Positions 36,214-44,715 of a stretch of 64,000 nucleotides of DNA are shown here, piece by piece. The notes under the pieces are model-generated. The model was not told the DNA's origin and searched no databases. It worked only from the letters and a program-made list of their open reading frames with translations. The stretch covers positions 3,038,001 to 3,102,000 of the forward strand of contig NZ_CP033019.1 of NCBI RefSeq assembly GCF_003667705.1, written 5' to 3'. The DNA comes from Janthinobacterium agaricidamnosum (lineage in GTDB: Bacteria; Pseudomonadota; Gammaproteobacteria; Burkholderiales; Burkholderiaceae_D). The number at the start of each line of letters is the position of its first letter. Position 1 is the stretch's first letter. Both the position numbers and the translations under genes were made by a program.

Positions 36214-36984
36214 CTAGGAACCGCCGAACCAGTTGTAGCCCTGATTCTCCCAATACCCTCCCGGGTAGGTATTCGTGACAAAAATGGCCTGGATGTGCTT
36301 GGGGTTCTTGTAGCCCAGCTTGGTCGGCATGCGCAATTTCATCGGGTAGCCGTATTTCGGCGGCAATTTCTGGCCGTCGTACGTGAGGGCCATGATGGTT
36401 TGCGGATGCAGGGCCGTGGCCATGTCGATGCTGGTGAAATAATCGTCGGCGCACTGGAAGCCGATGTATCTGGCCGTCGTGTCGGCGCCCACGCGCTTGA
36501 GGAAATGGGAAAACGGCACGCCGCCCCACTTGCCGATGGCGCTCCAGCCTTCCACGCAGATGTGGCGCGTGACCTGCGTTTCCTGCGGCAAGGCGCGCAG
36601 CTGCGGCAGGGTCCACGGCTTCTTGTCGGCGATCAAGCCGCTCAACTCCAGGCGCCAGGCGTCGCCATCGACCTGTTCCACCTCATCCTCGCCGTAATAG
36701 GCGTTGAAGGGAAACGGCCGCGTGATCATGGAGTCCGGATACGTGGGCGCCAGTTTGTTGGGGTCGAACAGCCAGCCCTGCACCCGGTCGTTGAAGCGCG
36801 AGACCGTCGTCAGGGCCGTCTCGATGCTGGACGGGTCGCTGGCGTTGCAACCCGTCAGCAGGGACAGGCCGCCCAGGGTCAGGCTGCGCTGCAAAAACAG
36901 GCGGCGCGACGGTTGTTTGATCTGGCGCAAGGCGTCGGCCAGCATGGCCTGGCCCTGCTCTTGCACGAGGATGGATTTTTTCAT
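36214..36984 (-). CDS. Molybdopterin-dependent oxidoreductase (MsrP/sulfite-oxidase fold)
   Basis: The second ATG (36984) is chosen because AAGGAG lies exactly six nt before it; 256 residues. A Tat signal (SRRLFLQRSLTLGG) ends near a lipobox-like LLTGC. The molybdenum-ligating Cys143 is in RHICVEGWSAIG. The fold is that of YedY/MsrP, which repairs oxidised periplasmic Met residues, although this protein is shorter and coupled to a b561-like cytochrome. It is the third gene of the DUF1223-cytochrome b-oxidoreductase operon under a SigF-like promoter. Confidence 0.87.
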   Translation of the reverse strand: MKKSILVQEQGQAMLADALRQIKQPSRRLFLQRSLTLGGLSLLTGCNASDPSSIETALTTVSRFNDRVQGWLFDPNKLAPTYPDSMITRPFPFNAYYGEDEVEQVDGDAWRLELSGLIADKKPWTLPQLRALPQETQVTRHICVEGWSAIGKWGGVPFSHFLKRVGADTTARYIGFQCADDYFTSIDMATALHPQTIMALTYDGQKLPPKYGYPMKLRMPTKLGYKNPKHIQAIFVTNTYPGGYWENQGYNWFGGS

Positions 36985-36994
36985 GCTCATCTCC

Positions 36995-37591
36995 TTAGCG
37001 GCCGCGCAGCATGGCGACCAGGGTGCGCGGCACCAGTGCCACCATCAGCAGGTGCACGCCCACAAAGCCCGTCAGCAGCGCCATGGCGATGAAGTGGACC
37101 CGGCGCGCGCTGTCATAGCCGCCCATCAGCTCGCGCAGCAGGGGAAACTGCACGGATTTCCACAGCACCAGGCCGGACAGCACCAGCACGATGCAATCGA
37201 GCATGACGAACAGGTAGGCGGCGCGCTGCACCATGTTGTAGCGGCGCGGGTCCGCATGGGCCAGCTTGCCCTTCAGCGCGGCGATGAAATCGGCCAGCAG
37301 CGCTCGCGGCGAGAGGGGAAAGAACTGGCGCCGCAGCCGTCCCGAGACGATATTGATGACCAGATACAGCAGGCCATTGCCCACCAGCAGCCACATGGCG
37401 GCGAAATGCCATTGCAGGGCGCCGCCCAGCCAGCCGCCCAGGGTCAGCGCGCGCGGCAGCTCAAACGGGAAGAATGGCGCCGCGTTGTAGATGCGCCAGC
37501 CGCTGGTGGCCAGCACCACCACGGCCACGGCATTGAGCCAGTGCGTCAGGCGCAGCCAGGCGGGGTGGATCACGCTTGCTTGTCCGTTCAT
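36995..37591 (-). CDS. Cytochrome b561-type membrane subunit
   Basis: 198 residues with four to five membrane helices. Heme-ligand His candidates are in WLRLTHWLNAVAVV, QWHFAAMWLLVGNGLLY, and ARRVHFIAMALLTGFVGVH. It is the likely quinol-oxidising electron donor for the molybdopterin subunit encoded 10 nt downstream, in place of the usual MsrQ. The start overlaps the DUF1223 stop by one base (TGATG). Confidence 0.85.
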   Translation of the reverse strand: MNGQASVIHPAWLRLTHWLNAVAVVVLATSGWRIYNAAPFFPFELPRALTLGGWLGGALQWHFAAMWLLVGNGLLYLVINIVSGRLRRQFFPLSPRALLADFIAALKGKLAHADPRRYNMVQRAAYLFVMLDCIVLVLSGLVLWKSVQFPLLRELMGGYDSARRVHFIAMALLTGFVGVHLLMVALVPRTLVAMLRGR

Positions 37592-38397
37592 CACATCACC
37601 CCTTTCGCGCAGGATGCCGTACTGACGGCTTGCAGGATGGCGCTGCTGTCGGCCCGCTGCACGAAGGCGACGATTTGCAGGTTTTCCGGGCGCCAGCTGG
37701 CGGGCAGGCTGACTTCGCGGCGCAGCCGGGCGCGGCCTTGCGCCAGCGCAACCGGCCCCAGCCACAGGCGCACGGCCGCATCGTGATGCAGGGTGGCGCC
37801 GCGGTTTTCGCCGCGCAGCACGGTCGAGACGATGCCGTTTTCGCTGATGGCGACGTATAGCTGGCCGTCCGTCCGCGCATCCGGCGCGCTGGCATCGGCT
37901 TCCAGCAGCAGCTTCCCACCCGGCGCCGGCGTGGCGGACAGGCGGATAGCGACGGGCGCGGCGGTCGCGTTGATGCGGCGGATGGCGGCCGGCAGCTGCG
38001 TATCCCAGCCGCGCAATTCCGTGCCGCCCACGAAGAACTGGGGCGTATAGGCCACATGGCGCGGCTGGTGGCGCAACAGCTCGGCCTGGCGCGCATCGAA
38101 TTGCGCCTGCGCCAGCGGGTCCGTCCAGCCGATCTGGTCCCAGTACGTGACGTGCAGGGCCAGCGGCACGATCAGGCTGGCCGCCCCCGCTTCCTTGCGC
38201 AAGGCGTTCAGGCGCTGGTCGGCGGGCGGGCAGCTGGAGCAGCCTTCGCTGCTGTACAGCTCCACCAGCGCCGCCGTCTGCGCACCGCTTTTGACTTCGC
38301 AGCGCTGGCCGGAAGCCATCTGCGCCATGGCCGGCGCTACCACAGCCATGCTCAGCAAGGGTAAAAGTAATGTTGCAAGGCGCTGCTTGATGTCCAT
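37591..38397 (-). CDS. DUF1223 periplasmic thioredoxin-like protein
   Basis: 268 residues with a signal peptide (LLPLLSMAVVAPAMAQ). The thioredoxin-like fold has a CxxC site at Cys53-Cys56 in SSEGCSSCPPADQRL. The family is uncharacterised; the intact CxxC implies disulfide or thiol chemistry. It is the first gene of the operon with the cytochrome b and the Mo-oxidoreductase, hinting at a periplasmic redox-repair system. Its promoter matches the SigF-type ECF consensus. Confidence 0.87.
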   Translation of the reverse strand: MDIKQRLATLLLPLLSMAVVAPAMAQMASGQRCEVKSGAQTAALVELYSSEGCSSCPPADQRLNALRKEAGAASLIVPLALHVTYWDQIGWTDPLAQAQFDARQAELLRHQPRHVAYTPQFFVGGTELRGWDTQLPAAIRRINATAAPVAIRLSATPAPGGKLLLEADASAPDARTDGQLYVAISENGIVSTVLRGENRGATLHHDAAVRLWLGPVALAQGRARLRREVSLPASWRPENLQIVAFVQRADSSAILQAVSTASCAKGVM

Positions 38398-38444
38398 GGT
38401 CTTTCACCGGTATATTAAAAATAGGAAGCGTGCTTGCCTGTCAA

Positions 38445-38471
38445 TTCGCCGCACCGTGCGGATTGGTTACA
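38445..38471 (-). promoter_or_regulatory. SigF-type ECF promoter of the DUF1223 operon
   Basis: On the minus strand TGTAACC (38471-38465), a 16-nt spacer and CGAA (38448-38445) match the GTAACC-N16-CGAA promoter of Caulobacter SigF. The -10 is about 48 nt before the DUF1223 ATG. The sigma factor and NrsF gene are divergent, so the likely regulator is next door. Confidence 0.68.
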
Positions 38472-38528
38472 GCCACCCTCAAATAATTTAAGATTTATTT
38501 TTTTCAACGCCTGTCACCAAAGGCTTGC

Positions 38529-39119
38529 ATGCAACGAATACCAATAAGCGAGCAGTTGCACGGCACGGAATTGCGGCTGCACGGCTTGATGCTGCGCGGC
38601 CTCGATGGCGATGCGGCGGCGTATCGCAGTTTCTTGCAGGCAAGCAGCGCCCATTTGCGCGCGTTTTTCCGGCGCCGCCTGCAGCGCTGGCCGGACGAGG
38701 TGGAAGACCTGGTGCAGGAGTGTCTGCTGGCCATCCACAACCAGCGCTTGACGTATGACACGGGGGTGCCGCTGACGTCGTGGATCCATGCGATCGCGCG
38801 CTACAAGATGATCGACTGGCTGCGCCGGCATGGGCGACGCGAGGCGCAGCACTTGCCGTATGACGAAGAGGATAGCGCGCAGGAACTATTTTCCAGCGCC
38901 GATGCCGAGGCGGCCGAGGCCAGCCGCGACTTGGGCAAGCTGCTGGCCACCTTGCCGGCGCAGCAGCGCGACGCCATCGTGCATACCAAGCTCGACGGCT
39001 GGTCCGTGCGCGACACAGCGGCGGCCATGGACATTTCGGAAGCCAGCGTCAAGGTGGCCGTGCATCGCGGCTTGAAAGCACTGGCGGCCCATTTAAGGAT
39101 AGAAGGAAGCGCACCATGA
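38529..39119 (+). CDS. ECF sigma factor, SigF-like
   Basis: 196 residues. Region 2 contains VEDLVQECLLAIHNQRLTYD and SWIHAIARYKMIDWLRRHGR; region 4 is LPAQQRDAIVHTKLDGWSVRDTAA, with helix ISEASVKVAVHRG. The stop overlaps the NrsF-type anti-sigma gene (ATGA), the standard sigma/anti-sigma coupling. It is divergent from the DUF1223 operon, which carries a matching promoter. By analogy it responds to metal or oxidative stress in the periplasm. Confidence 0.88.
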   Translation: MQRIPISEQLHGTELRLHGLMLRGLDGDAAAYRSFLQASSAHLRAFFRRRLQRWPDEVEDLVQECLLAIHNQRLTYDTGVPLTSWIHAIARYKMIDWLRRHGRREAQHLPYDEEDSAQELFSSADAEAAEASRDLGKLLATLPAQQRDAIVHTKLDGWSVRDTAAAMDISEASVKVAVHRGLKALAAHLRIEGSAP

Positions 39120-39763
39120 AAACCGATGACTTGATCGCCATGCTGGCCAGCGGCCCCGACGTGGCCGCCACAGCGCCGCCCGGCACGCACTGGCGCGCGG
39201 CAGGCACTTTGGGCGCCGGCCTGCTGGCCAGCGTGGCCCTGATGGCCATGCTGCTGGGCGTGCGGCCCAACCTGGAACAGCTGGCACTGCTGCCCGACTT
39301 CTGGATCAAGGTGGGCTTTGTCGTGTGCCTGTGCCTGGCGGCCTGGCACGTCAGCCGCCGCCTGTGCCTGCCGGGCGCCGCTACCCGTGCCCTGCCCCTG
39401 CTGCTCGCCATGCCCGTGCTGCTGATGTGGGCGCTGGGCGCCATCATCGTGCAGGAAGCGCCGCCCGAACAGCGCGCCGAGCTGTTCTGGGGCGCCACCT
39501 GGCGCAGCTGCCCCCTGCTGATCGCCATGCTGTCGCTGCCCATCCTGGCCGCCGTGCTGCGCCTGATGCGCCAGCTGGCGCCCACGCGCCTGCGCCTGGC
39601 CGGCGCGGCCGCCGGATTTGCCGCCGGTGCCATGGCCGCGCTCGTGTATTGCCTGCATTGCCCGGAGCTGGCGGCCATCTTCGTCGGCTTCTGGTACGTG
39701 CTGGGCATGCTGGTGCCGACCGCCATCGGCGCCGCCCTCGGTCCCAAAGTGCTGGCCTGGTAG
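39116..39763 (+). CDS. NrsF/DUF1109-family membrane anti-sigma factor
   Basis: 215 residues with six membrane segments spanning ~30-212 and a short cytoplasmic N-terminus (MKTDDLIAMLASG). The size and the pattern match DUF1109, of which Caulobacter NrsF is the studied member: an inner-membrane negative regulator of SigF, with Cys pairs sensing chromate or cadmium. Cys-containing segments here are VVCLCLAAW, WRSCPLL and YCLHCPE. It overlaps the sigma gene by 4 nt. Confidence 0.87.
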   Translation: MKTDDLIAMLASGPDVAATAPPGTHWRAAGTLGAGLLASVALMAMLLGVRPNLEQLALLPDFWIKVGFVVCLCLAAWHVSRRLCLPGAATRALPLLLAMPVLLMWALGAIIVQEAPPEQRAELFWGATWRSCPLLIAMLSLPILAAVLRLMRQLAPTRLRLAGAAAGFAAGAMAALVYCLHCPELAAIFVGFWYVLGMLVPTAIGAALGPKVLAW

Positions 39764-39894
39764 GGGGCCTACAAGGTCAGTTGCAGACTTTGACAAAGAG
39801 TTGAATCCGTTTTTTGTAGCCGTTCGTATAAGTCAGGCAGCCTGCAGTTTCTTGGACTTGTCTGTCAACGCCAACAAAAATCGGGAGAATCGAA

Positions 39895-41403
39895 ATGTCA
39901 TTGTCACACTCGAAAACCGCACTGGGTGCCGCCCTCCTGGGCAACCTTCTCGCCGTTTCCTTCACTTTGGCCATCGCGCCAGCCGCCTACGCGTCCAGCC
40001 ACCGCGAAGCGCCGTTCATCACGCAAAACCCCAAAGTCGACGCCACCGACTTCTATATGTTCCGCAGCTATGAAGCGGGCCGCGGCGCCTACACCACCCT
40101 GGTGGCCGACTATATTCCCCTGCAGGACGCCTACGGCGGCCCGAATTACTTCGCCATGGACCCGAACGCCCTGTACGAAATCCATATCGACAACAATGGC
40201 GACGGCAAGGAAGACCTCACCTTCCAGTTCCGCTTCAGCAATACCATCAAGGACGGCCAGTTCACCGTGGGCGGCAAGAAAGTGTCGATTCCGCTCGTCA
40301 TCAACGGCGGCGCCATCGATTCCGTCAACCCGGCCGGCCTGAACGTGCGCGAAACCTACAGCGTGACGGTGGTGCGGGGCGACCGCCGCTCGGGCACGCG
40401 CAGCAGCGTGACCAACGCCACAGGCGGCGGCACGACCTTCGACAAGCCCGTCGACTACATCGGCACCAAGTCCATCCCCAACTATGCCGCGTATGCCGCG
40501 CAGCACGTCTACACGGTCAACATCCCCGGCTGCGCCACGCCGGCGCGCATGTTCGTCGGCCAGCGCAAGGACCCTTTCGTGGTGAACCTGGGCGAAACGT
40601 TTGACTTGATTAACATCAAGGCGCCTGCCTCGGAGTTTGCCGCGAATGCGGAGTCGGCTGCCAAGGATGACCTGGCACGCAAGAACGTCACGGCCATCGA
40701 GATGGAAGTGCCGACCGCGTGCCTGACGGCGGGCCTGGAGCCCGTCATCGGCGGCTGGACCACGGCCAGCCTGCGCCAGGGTCGTTTGCTGAACCCGGCG
40801 CCGGGCAGCACCGCGGCATCGAAGGAAGGCGGCGCGTGGGTGCAAGTGTCGCGCCTGGGCATGCCGCTGGTAAATGAACTGGTCATCGGTCTGAAGGACA
40901 AGGACCGCTTCAACGCCAGCAAACCGTCGGGCGACGCGCAGTTTGCCGACTATGTCACCAACCCGACGGCGCCGGCGCTGGTGGAAGTGCTGTTCGGCTC
41001 GGCAGGCGCCAAGGCGCCCACCAACTTCCCCCGCAACGACCTGGTGGCCACCTTCTTGACGGGCATCAAGGGCGTCAACCAGCCCGTCACCGTGACGGCA
41101 TCGGAAATGCTGCGCCTGAATACGTCGATCGCGCCCACCAACGTCGGTGCGCAAAAGCGCCTGGGCGTGATCGATGGCGACAACGCAGGCTTCCCGAACG
41201 GCCGGCGTCCCGGCGACGATGTGGTCGACGTGGTGCTGCGCGTGGCCATGGGCAAGCTGTGCACCTTGAACATCGGCTGCGCTCCGGCCGACGCGCCGGC
41301 CGGCGGCCTGCACTTCACGGACGGCGCCTTCCTCGATGAAACCTACTTCACGGCAGGCTTTCCCTACCTGAAAAACCCCATCGCCGGTTCGCCGCAGATG
41401 TAA
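39895..41403 (+). CDS. DUF4331 secreted protein
   Basis: 502 residues, with GGGAG seven nt before the ATG. The signal peptide ends near AYASSHREAP; SSHREAPFITQNPKVDATDFYMF is the DUF4331 signature, split here into its two halves SSHREAPFI and DATDFYMFRSYE. A calcium-binding-like IDNNGDGKEDL occurs at ~100. DUF4331 proteins are exported and of unknown function. It begins a plus-strand cassette with a small lipoprotein, a repeat protein and a HupE/UreJ membrane protein. Confidence 0.88.
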   Translation: MSLSHSKTALGAALLGNLLAVSFTLAIAPAAYASSHREAPFITQNPKVDATDFYMFRSYEAGRGAYTTLVADYIPLQDAYGGPNYFAMDPNALYEIHIDNNGDGKEDLTFQFRFSNTIKDGQFTVGGKKVSIPLVINGGAIDSVNPAGLNVRETYSVTVVRGDRRSGTRSSVTNATGGGTTFDKPVDYIGTKSIPNYAAYAAQHVYTVNIPGCATPARMFVGQRKDPFVVNLGETFDLINIKAPASEFAANAESAAKDDLARKNVTAIEMEVPTACLTAGLEPVIGGWTTASLRQGRLLNPAPGSTAASKEGGAWVQVSRLGMPLVNELVIGLKDKDRFNASKPSGDAQFADYVTNPTAPALVEVLFGSAGAKAPTNFPRNDLVATFLTGIKGVNQPVTVTASEMLRLNTSIAPTNVGAQKRLGVIDGDNAGFPNGRRPGDDVVDVVLRVAMGKLCTLNIGCAPADAPAGGLHFTDGAFLDETYFTAGFPYLKNPIAGSPQM

Positions 41404-41421
41404 GCCAACGAGGAGAACGCG

Positions 41422-41670
41422 ATGAAAAAGCTCCATGCACTCAGCGCCCTGGCGCTCACGGCCCTGCTGGCAGGCTGCGGTGGCGGCGGCAGCAGCCACG
41501 ACGGCGATAACGGCAACGGCGGCACCACGCCGCCGCCCGTGGTCTTGCTCGATGCGTTTTATGTGGCCGTCGGCAACGTCATCCTGACCACCAGCGATGA
41601 CAAGGATGGCGTGGCCATCGACGCCATCATGGCGACGTCGCCGGAAGACACGGAACCGGTGCCGCTGTAA
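41422..41670 (+). CDS. Small lipoprotein
   Basis: 82 residues. MKKLHALSALALTALLAGC is a lipoprotein signal with the lipobox LAGC (Cys19), followed by a Gly/Ser/Asp linker and a Pro-rich spacer (TTPPPVV). The last ~40 residues form a short unknown domain (FYVAVGNVILTTSDDKDG). It lies 18 nt after DUF4331, with GAGGAGAA as ribosome site, so it belongs to the same operon. Confidence 0.8.
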   Translation: MKKLHALSALALTALLAGCGGGGSSHDGDNGNGGTTPPPVVLLDAFYVAVGNVILTTSDDKDGVAIDAIMATSPEDTEPVPL

Positions 41671-41677
41671 GGCCCTT

Positions 41678-41711
41678 GCGGGCGCCGGGGAGTCCGCTCT
41701 CCGGCGCCCGC
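41678..41711 (+). terminator. GC-rich hairpin between lipoprotein and repeat-protein genes
   Basis: An 11-bp perfect stem (GCGGGCGCCGG 41678-41688 / CCGGCGCCCGC 41701-41711) with a 12-nt loop fills most of the 64-nt gap. No U-tract follows, so it may act as an RNA-stability or attenuation element more than a terminator. Confidence 0.45.
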
Positions 41712-41734
41712 ATCAATGACTGTTGATGGCATCC

Positions 41735-42949
41735 ATGATGAAAACACCGATTTCCCTGCTGTGCGTCTGCCTGCCCCTGCTGGCCCAGGCCGCGCCCTAC
41801 ACGCCGAAAGACGGCGGCGCCGTCATCGAACAGCTGCCGCGCCGCGCCGACGCCACGCAGAGCGAACTGCGCGGCCTGCGCCAGCAATTGAATGCTACGC
41901 CGCAAGACCTGACCCTGGCGGCAAGCCTGGCGCAGCGCTACATCGCCCTGGCGCGCAGCGAAACGGACCCGCGCTACCTCGGTTACGCGCAAGCGGCCCT
42001 GGCGCCCTGGTGGCGGCAAACGGCGCCGCCCCTGCCCGTGCGCCTGCTGCGCGCCACCATATTGCAAAGCACCCACAAGTTCGGTCTCGCCCTGCAAGAC
42101 CTCGACGCCGTCATCGCGCAGCAGCCGCACAACGCCCAGGCATGGCTGACGCGCGCCACCGTCCTCACCGTGCAGGGCGATTACGCGCAGGCGACGGCCA
42201 GCTGCGCGCGCCTGTCGGCGCTTTCCACGCAGCTGGTCACCGTCACCTGCCTTGCCAATATCGCCAGCGTCACGGGCCGCGCCGCCGCCAGCGAGCGCCT
42301 GCTGGACCTGACCCTGCAAAGGAGCGCCGGCGCGGCGCCCGAGCTGGAAAACTGGGCCGCCACCCTGCTGGCGGAAATGGCCACGCGGCGCGGAGATTCA
42401 ACGCTGGCCGAAGCGCGCTACAAGTCGGCGCTGGCGCGGCAGCCGCGCGACAGCTACCTGCTGGGCGCCTACGCGGATTTCCTGCTCGACCAGCAGCGTC
42501 CGCAGGACGTCGTCAAGTTACTCAAAGACCAGCAGCGCATCGACGCCCTGCTGCTGCGTTATGCGCTGGCCCTGCAATCGCTGCCCGGCCAGCAAGCGGC
42601 ATTCCTGGCGGCCAAGACCGAGCTGGCGGCCCGCTTCAATGCGGCCATGCAACGCGGCGACACCGTGCACCAGCGCGAGCAAGCCCGTTTCGCGCTGTTC
42701 TTGCAACAGGATGTACCGTCCGCGCTGCAGCTGGCGCAGCAGAACTGGGCGATCCAGAAGGAAGTGCCCGACATGCGCATCGTGCTCGAAGCGGCCCTGG
42801 CCGCGCGCAACTACGCGGCGGCCCGGCCCGTGCTGGCGTGGGTGGCGGCCAACGGCGTGGAAGACGAGGCTCTGCAGCGCCTCGTCAGGCAGCTGGGGCC
42901 GCAGGATGGGCAAAAAGTCAGTATTATCGGGAAAGCGGGGCTACTGTGA
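41735..42949 (+). CDS. Periplasmic TPR-like repeat protein
   Basis: 404 residues if started at 41735 (ATGs at 41726 and 41738 are alternatives). Signal peptide MMKTPISLLCVCLPLLAQA. The mature part is all-helical with degenerate TPRs (ALQDLDAVIAQQPHNAQAWL, SALARQPRDSYLLGAYADFL). It ends in TGATG overlapping the HupE/UreJ gene. It likely acts as a periplasmic scaffold for the DUF4331 and HupE/UreJ proteins; that role is inferred. Confidence 0.82.
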   Translation: MMKTPISLLCVCLPLLAQAAPYTPKDGGAVIEQLPRRADATQSELRGLRQQLNATPQDLTLAASLAQRYIALARSETDPRYLGYAQAALAPWWRQTAPPLPVRLLRATILQSTHKFGLALQDLDAVIAQQPHNAQAWLTRATVLTVQGDYAQATASCARLSALSTQLVTVTCLANIASVTGRAAASERLLDLTLQRSAGAAPELENWAATLLAEMATRRGDSTLAEARYKSALARQPRDSYLLGAYADFLLDQQRPQDVVKLLKDQQRIDALLLRYALALQSLPGQQAAFLAAKTELAARFNAAMQRGDTVHQREQARFALFLQQDVPSALQLAQQNWAIQKEVPDMRIVLEAALAARNYAAARPVLAWVAANGVEDEALQRLVRQLGPQDGQKVSIIGKAGLL

Positions 42950-44076
42950 TGTGTGCTGTAAAGCGCTGCCTGTTCATCCTGTTCCTGTGCGCCTGGCTGG
43001 CCCCCGCGCAAGCCCACAAGCCCAGCGACAGCTATCTGAGCCTGGCCGTGCACGGCCAGCAGGTCGAGGGGCAATGGGATATCGCCCTGCGCGACCTCGA
43101 TTTCGCCATCGGCCTCGATGGCAATGGCGACGGTGCGCTGACCTGGGATGAAATCCGCGCGCGCCACGCGGCCATTGCCGCCTACGCGCTGCAGCGCCTG
43201 CAGCTGGCCAGCGACCAGGGCGTCTGCCCCTTGCAAGCCGCCGGGCAGCTGATCGACAACCACACGGACGGCGCCTACAACGTGCTGCGCTTCCAGGCCA
43301 CTTGCCCCGACGCCGCACCGGCCAATCTGACCATTGGCTATACACTGTTCGCCGACCTCGACCCGCAGCACAAGGGGCTGCTCAAGATCGACAGCGGCGG
43401 CGCCACGCAAACGGCCATCTTCGACCCGGACAGTCCGCGCCAGACCATCTCCCTGGCCGCGCCCGACCGCCTGGCGCAGTTCGGCGCCTACGTCAGACAC
43501 GGCATCTGGCATATCTGGATCGGCTACGACCATATCCTGTTTTTGCTGTCGCTGCTGCTGCCGGCCGTGCTGCTGCCGGGCTTGCGCGAACAGCAGCAGG
43601 GTCTGAAGGCGGCCTTCCTTGACGTGCTGAAAGTCGTCACGGCGTTCACGCTCGCCCATTCCATCACCCTGAGCCTGGCCAGTCTGTCGCTCGTATCGCT
43701 GCCTTCGCGCTGGGTGGAGTCGGCCATCGCCGCTTCCGTCATTCTGGCCGCGCTGAACAACCTGCTGCCGCTGTTCCGCAGCAAGCGGCCCGTGGCCGCC
43801 TTCGCCTTCGGCCTGATCCACGGCTTCGGCTTTGCCAGCGTGCTGCGCGACCTGGGCTTGCCGCAAGGCTCGCTGCTGGCCAGCCTGCTGGGCTTCAACG
43901 TGGGCGTGGAAATCGGCCAGCTGGCCATCGTCGCCGCCTTCTTGCCCCTCGCCTGGCTGCTGCGCAAAACCTGGCTGTACCGGCAAGTGCTGACTGTGGG
44001 CTCGCTGGCGATTGCCCTGGTGGCGTGCGTGTGGCTGGTCGAGCGGGTGGCCGATATCAGGCTGATCCCGGCCTGA
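42949..44076 (+). CDS. HupE/UreJ_2 family membrane protein
   Basis: 375 residues from the ATG in the TGATG junction. A signal peptide (CLFILFLCAWLAPAQA) precedes a ~150-residue periplasmic domain with an EF-hand-like LDGNGDGALTWDE. Then comes the HupE/UreJ_2 core of six helices with HIWIGYDHILFLLSLLLPA, TLAHSITLSLA and GLIHGFGFASVL. His-rich HupE/UreJ proteins carry nickel or cobalt in some systems. No hydrogenase or urease is nearby, so the metal or other substrate is unknown. Confidence 0.85.
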   Translation: MCAVKRCLFILFLCAWLAPAQAHKPSDSYLSLAVHGQQVEGQWDIALRDLDFAIGLDGNGDGALTWDEIRARHAAIAAYALQRLQLASDQGVCPLQAAGQLIDNHTDGAYNVLRFQATCPDAAPANLTIGYTLFADLDPQHKGLLKIDSGGATQTAIFDPDSPRQTISLAAPDRLAQFGAYVRHGIWHIWIGYDHILFLLSLLLPAVLLPGLREQQQGLKAAFLDVLKVVTAFTLAHSITLSLASLSLVSLPSRWVESAIAASVILAALNNLLPLFRSKRPVAAFAFGLIHGFGFASVLRDLGLPQGSLLASLLGFNVGVEIGQLAIVAAFLPLAWLLRKTWLYRQVLTVGSLAIALVACVWLVERVADIRLIPA

Positions 44077-44143
44077 TGCCGGCTCGCTAGCGTTGCTGGC
44101 CCGCCACTGCCGGGCCACAAGTCGCGGCAATCAGTCTACAATA

Positions 44144-44165
44144 CGAACAATTCTCAATCGCATCA
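44144..44165 (+). promoter_or_regulatory. Fur-box-like site before fecI
   Basis: The sequence around CAATTCTCAATCGCATCA resembles the AATNATTCTCATTCGCAT boxes commonly found before fecI-type sigma genes. It lies about 45 nt upstream of the start. Fur repression is inferred. Confidence 0.55.
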
Positions 44166-44205
44166 AGGCCACGCTGTCCCGCGGACCATGGCATGGAAAG
44201 GTTGC

Positions 44206-44715
44206 ATGCTACGCCCGGAACTGGAACTGCACCATCAAATCGAAATCCTGTACAGCGACCATCACGGCTGGCTGCAGGGCTGGCTGCGCCGCAAGCTGGG
44301 CAACGCCTTCGATGCGGCCGACCTGGCGCACGACACGTATCTGCGCATCCTCGCGCGGGGCCGCGCGCCCCAGCCGGAAGAATCGCGCCAGCATCTGGCG
44401 CAGATCGCCAACGGCCTGGTGGTGGACCTGTTCCGCCGACGGCATATCGAGGCCGCCTATGCGGACGCCATCGCCGCGCAGCCGGAAGCGACTGTCCCCA
44501 CGCCGGAAATGCGCGCGCTGATCCTCGAGACACTGCTGGAAATCGACGCCATCCTCGCCAGCCTGCCAGCCAAGGTGCGCGACGCCTTTTTGCTGTGCAA
44601 GCTCGAAGGCATGGCGTATGCCGACATCGCCGCGCGCCTGGGCGTATCCGTCTCGTCCGTGGAAAAATACATCGCCCGCGCCCTGCTGGCCTGCTGCGCG
44701 GCGCAATTCGCATGA
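44206..44715 (+). CDS. fecI: FecI-type ECF sigma factor
   Basis: 169 residues from the ATG at 44206, with GGAAAGG as site (44188 is an alternative). Region 2: DAADLAHDTYLRILARG and RQHLAQIANGLVVDLFRRR; region 4: LPAKVRDAFLLCKLEGMAYA, with ARLGVSVSSVEKYIARAL. This is the iron-starvation subgroup. It overlaps fecR by 4 nt and is followed by an STN-containing receptor, giving a complete surface-signalling unit. Confidence 0.9.
   Translation: MLRPELELHHQIEILYSDHHGWLQGWLRRKLGNAFDAADLAHDTYLRILARGRAPQPEESRQHLAQIANGLVVDLFRRRHIEAAYADAIAAQPEATVPTPEMRALILETLLEIDAILASLPAKVRDAFLLCKLEGMAYADIAARLGVSVSSVEKYIARALLACCAAQFA

Noticed and set aside
39764..39894. Second SigF-type promoter before DUF4331
   Set aside because: A GTAGCC occurs but no CGAA lies 16 nt downstream, so the motif is not supported.
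41716..42948. Long N-terminal extension of the HupE/UreJ frame
   Set aside because: The extension is an Arg/Pro-rich shadow of the TPR gene; a signal peptide starts at 42949.
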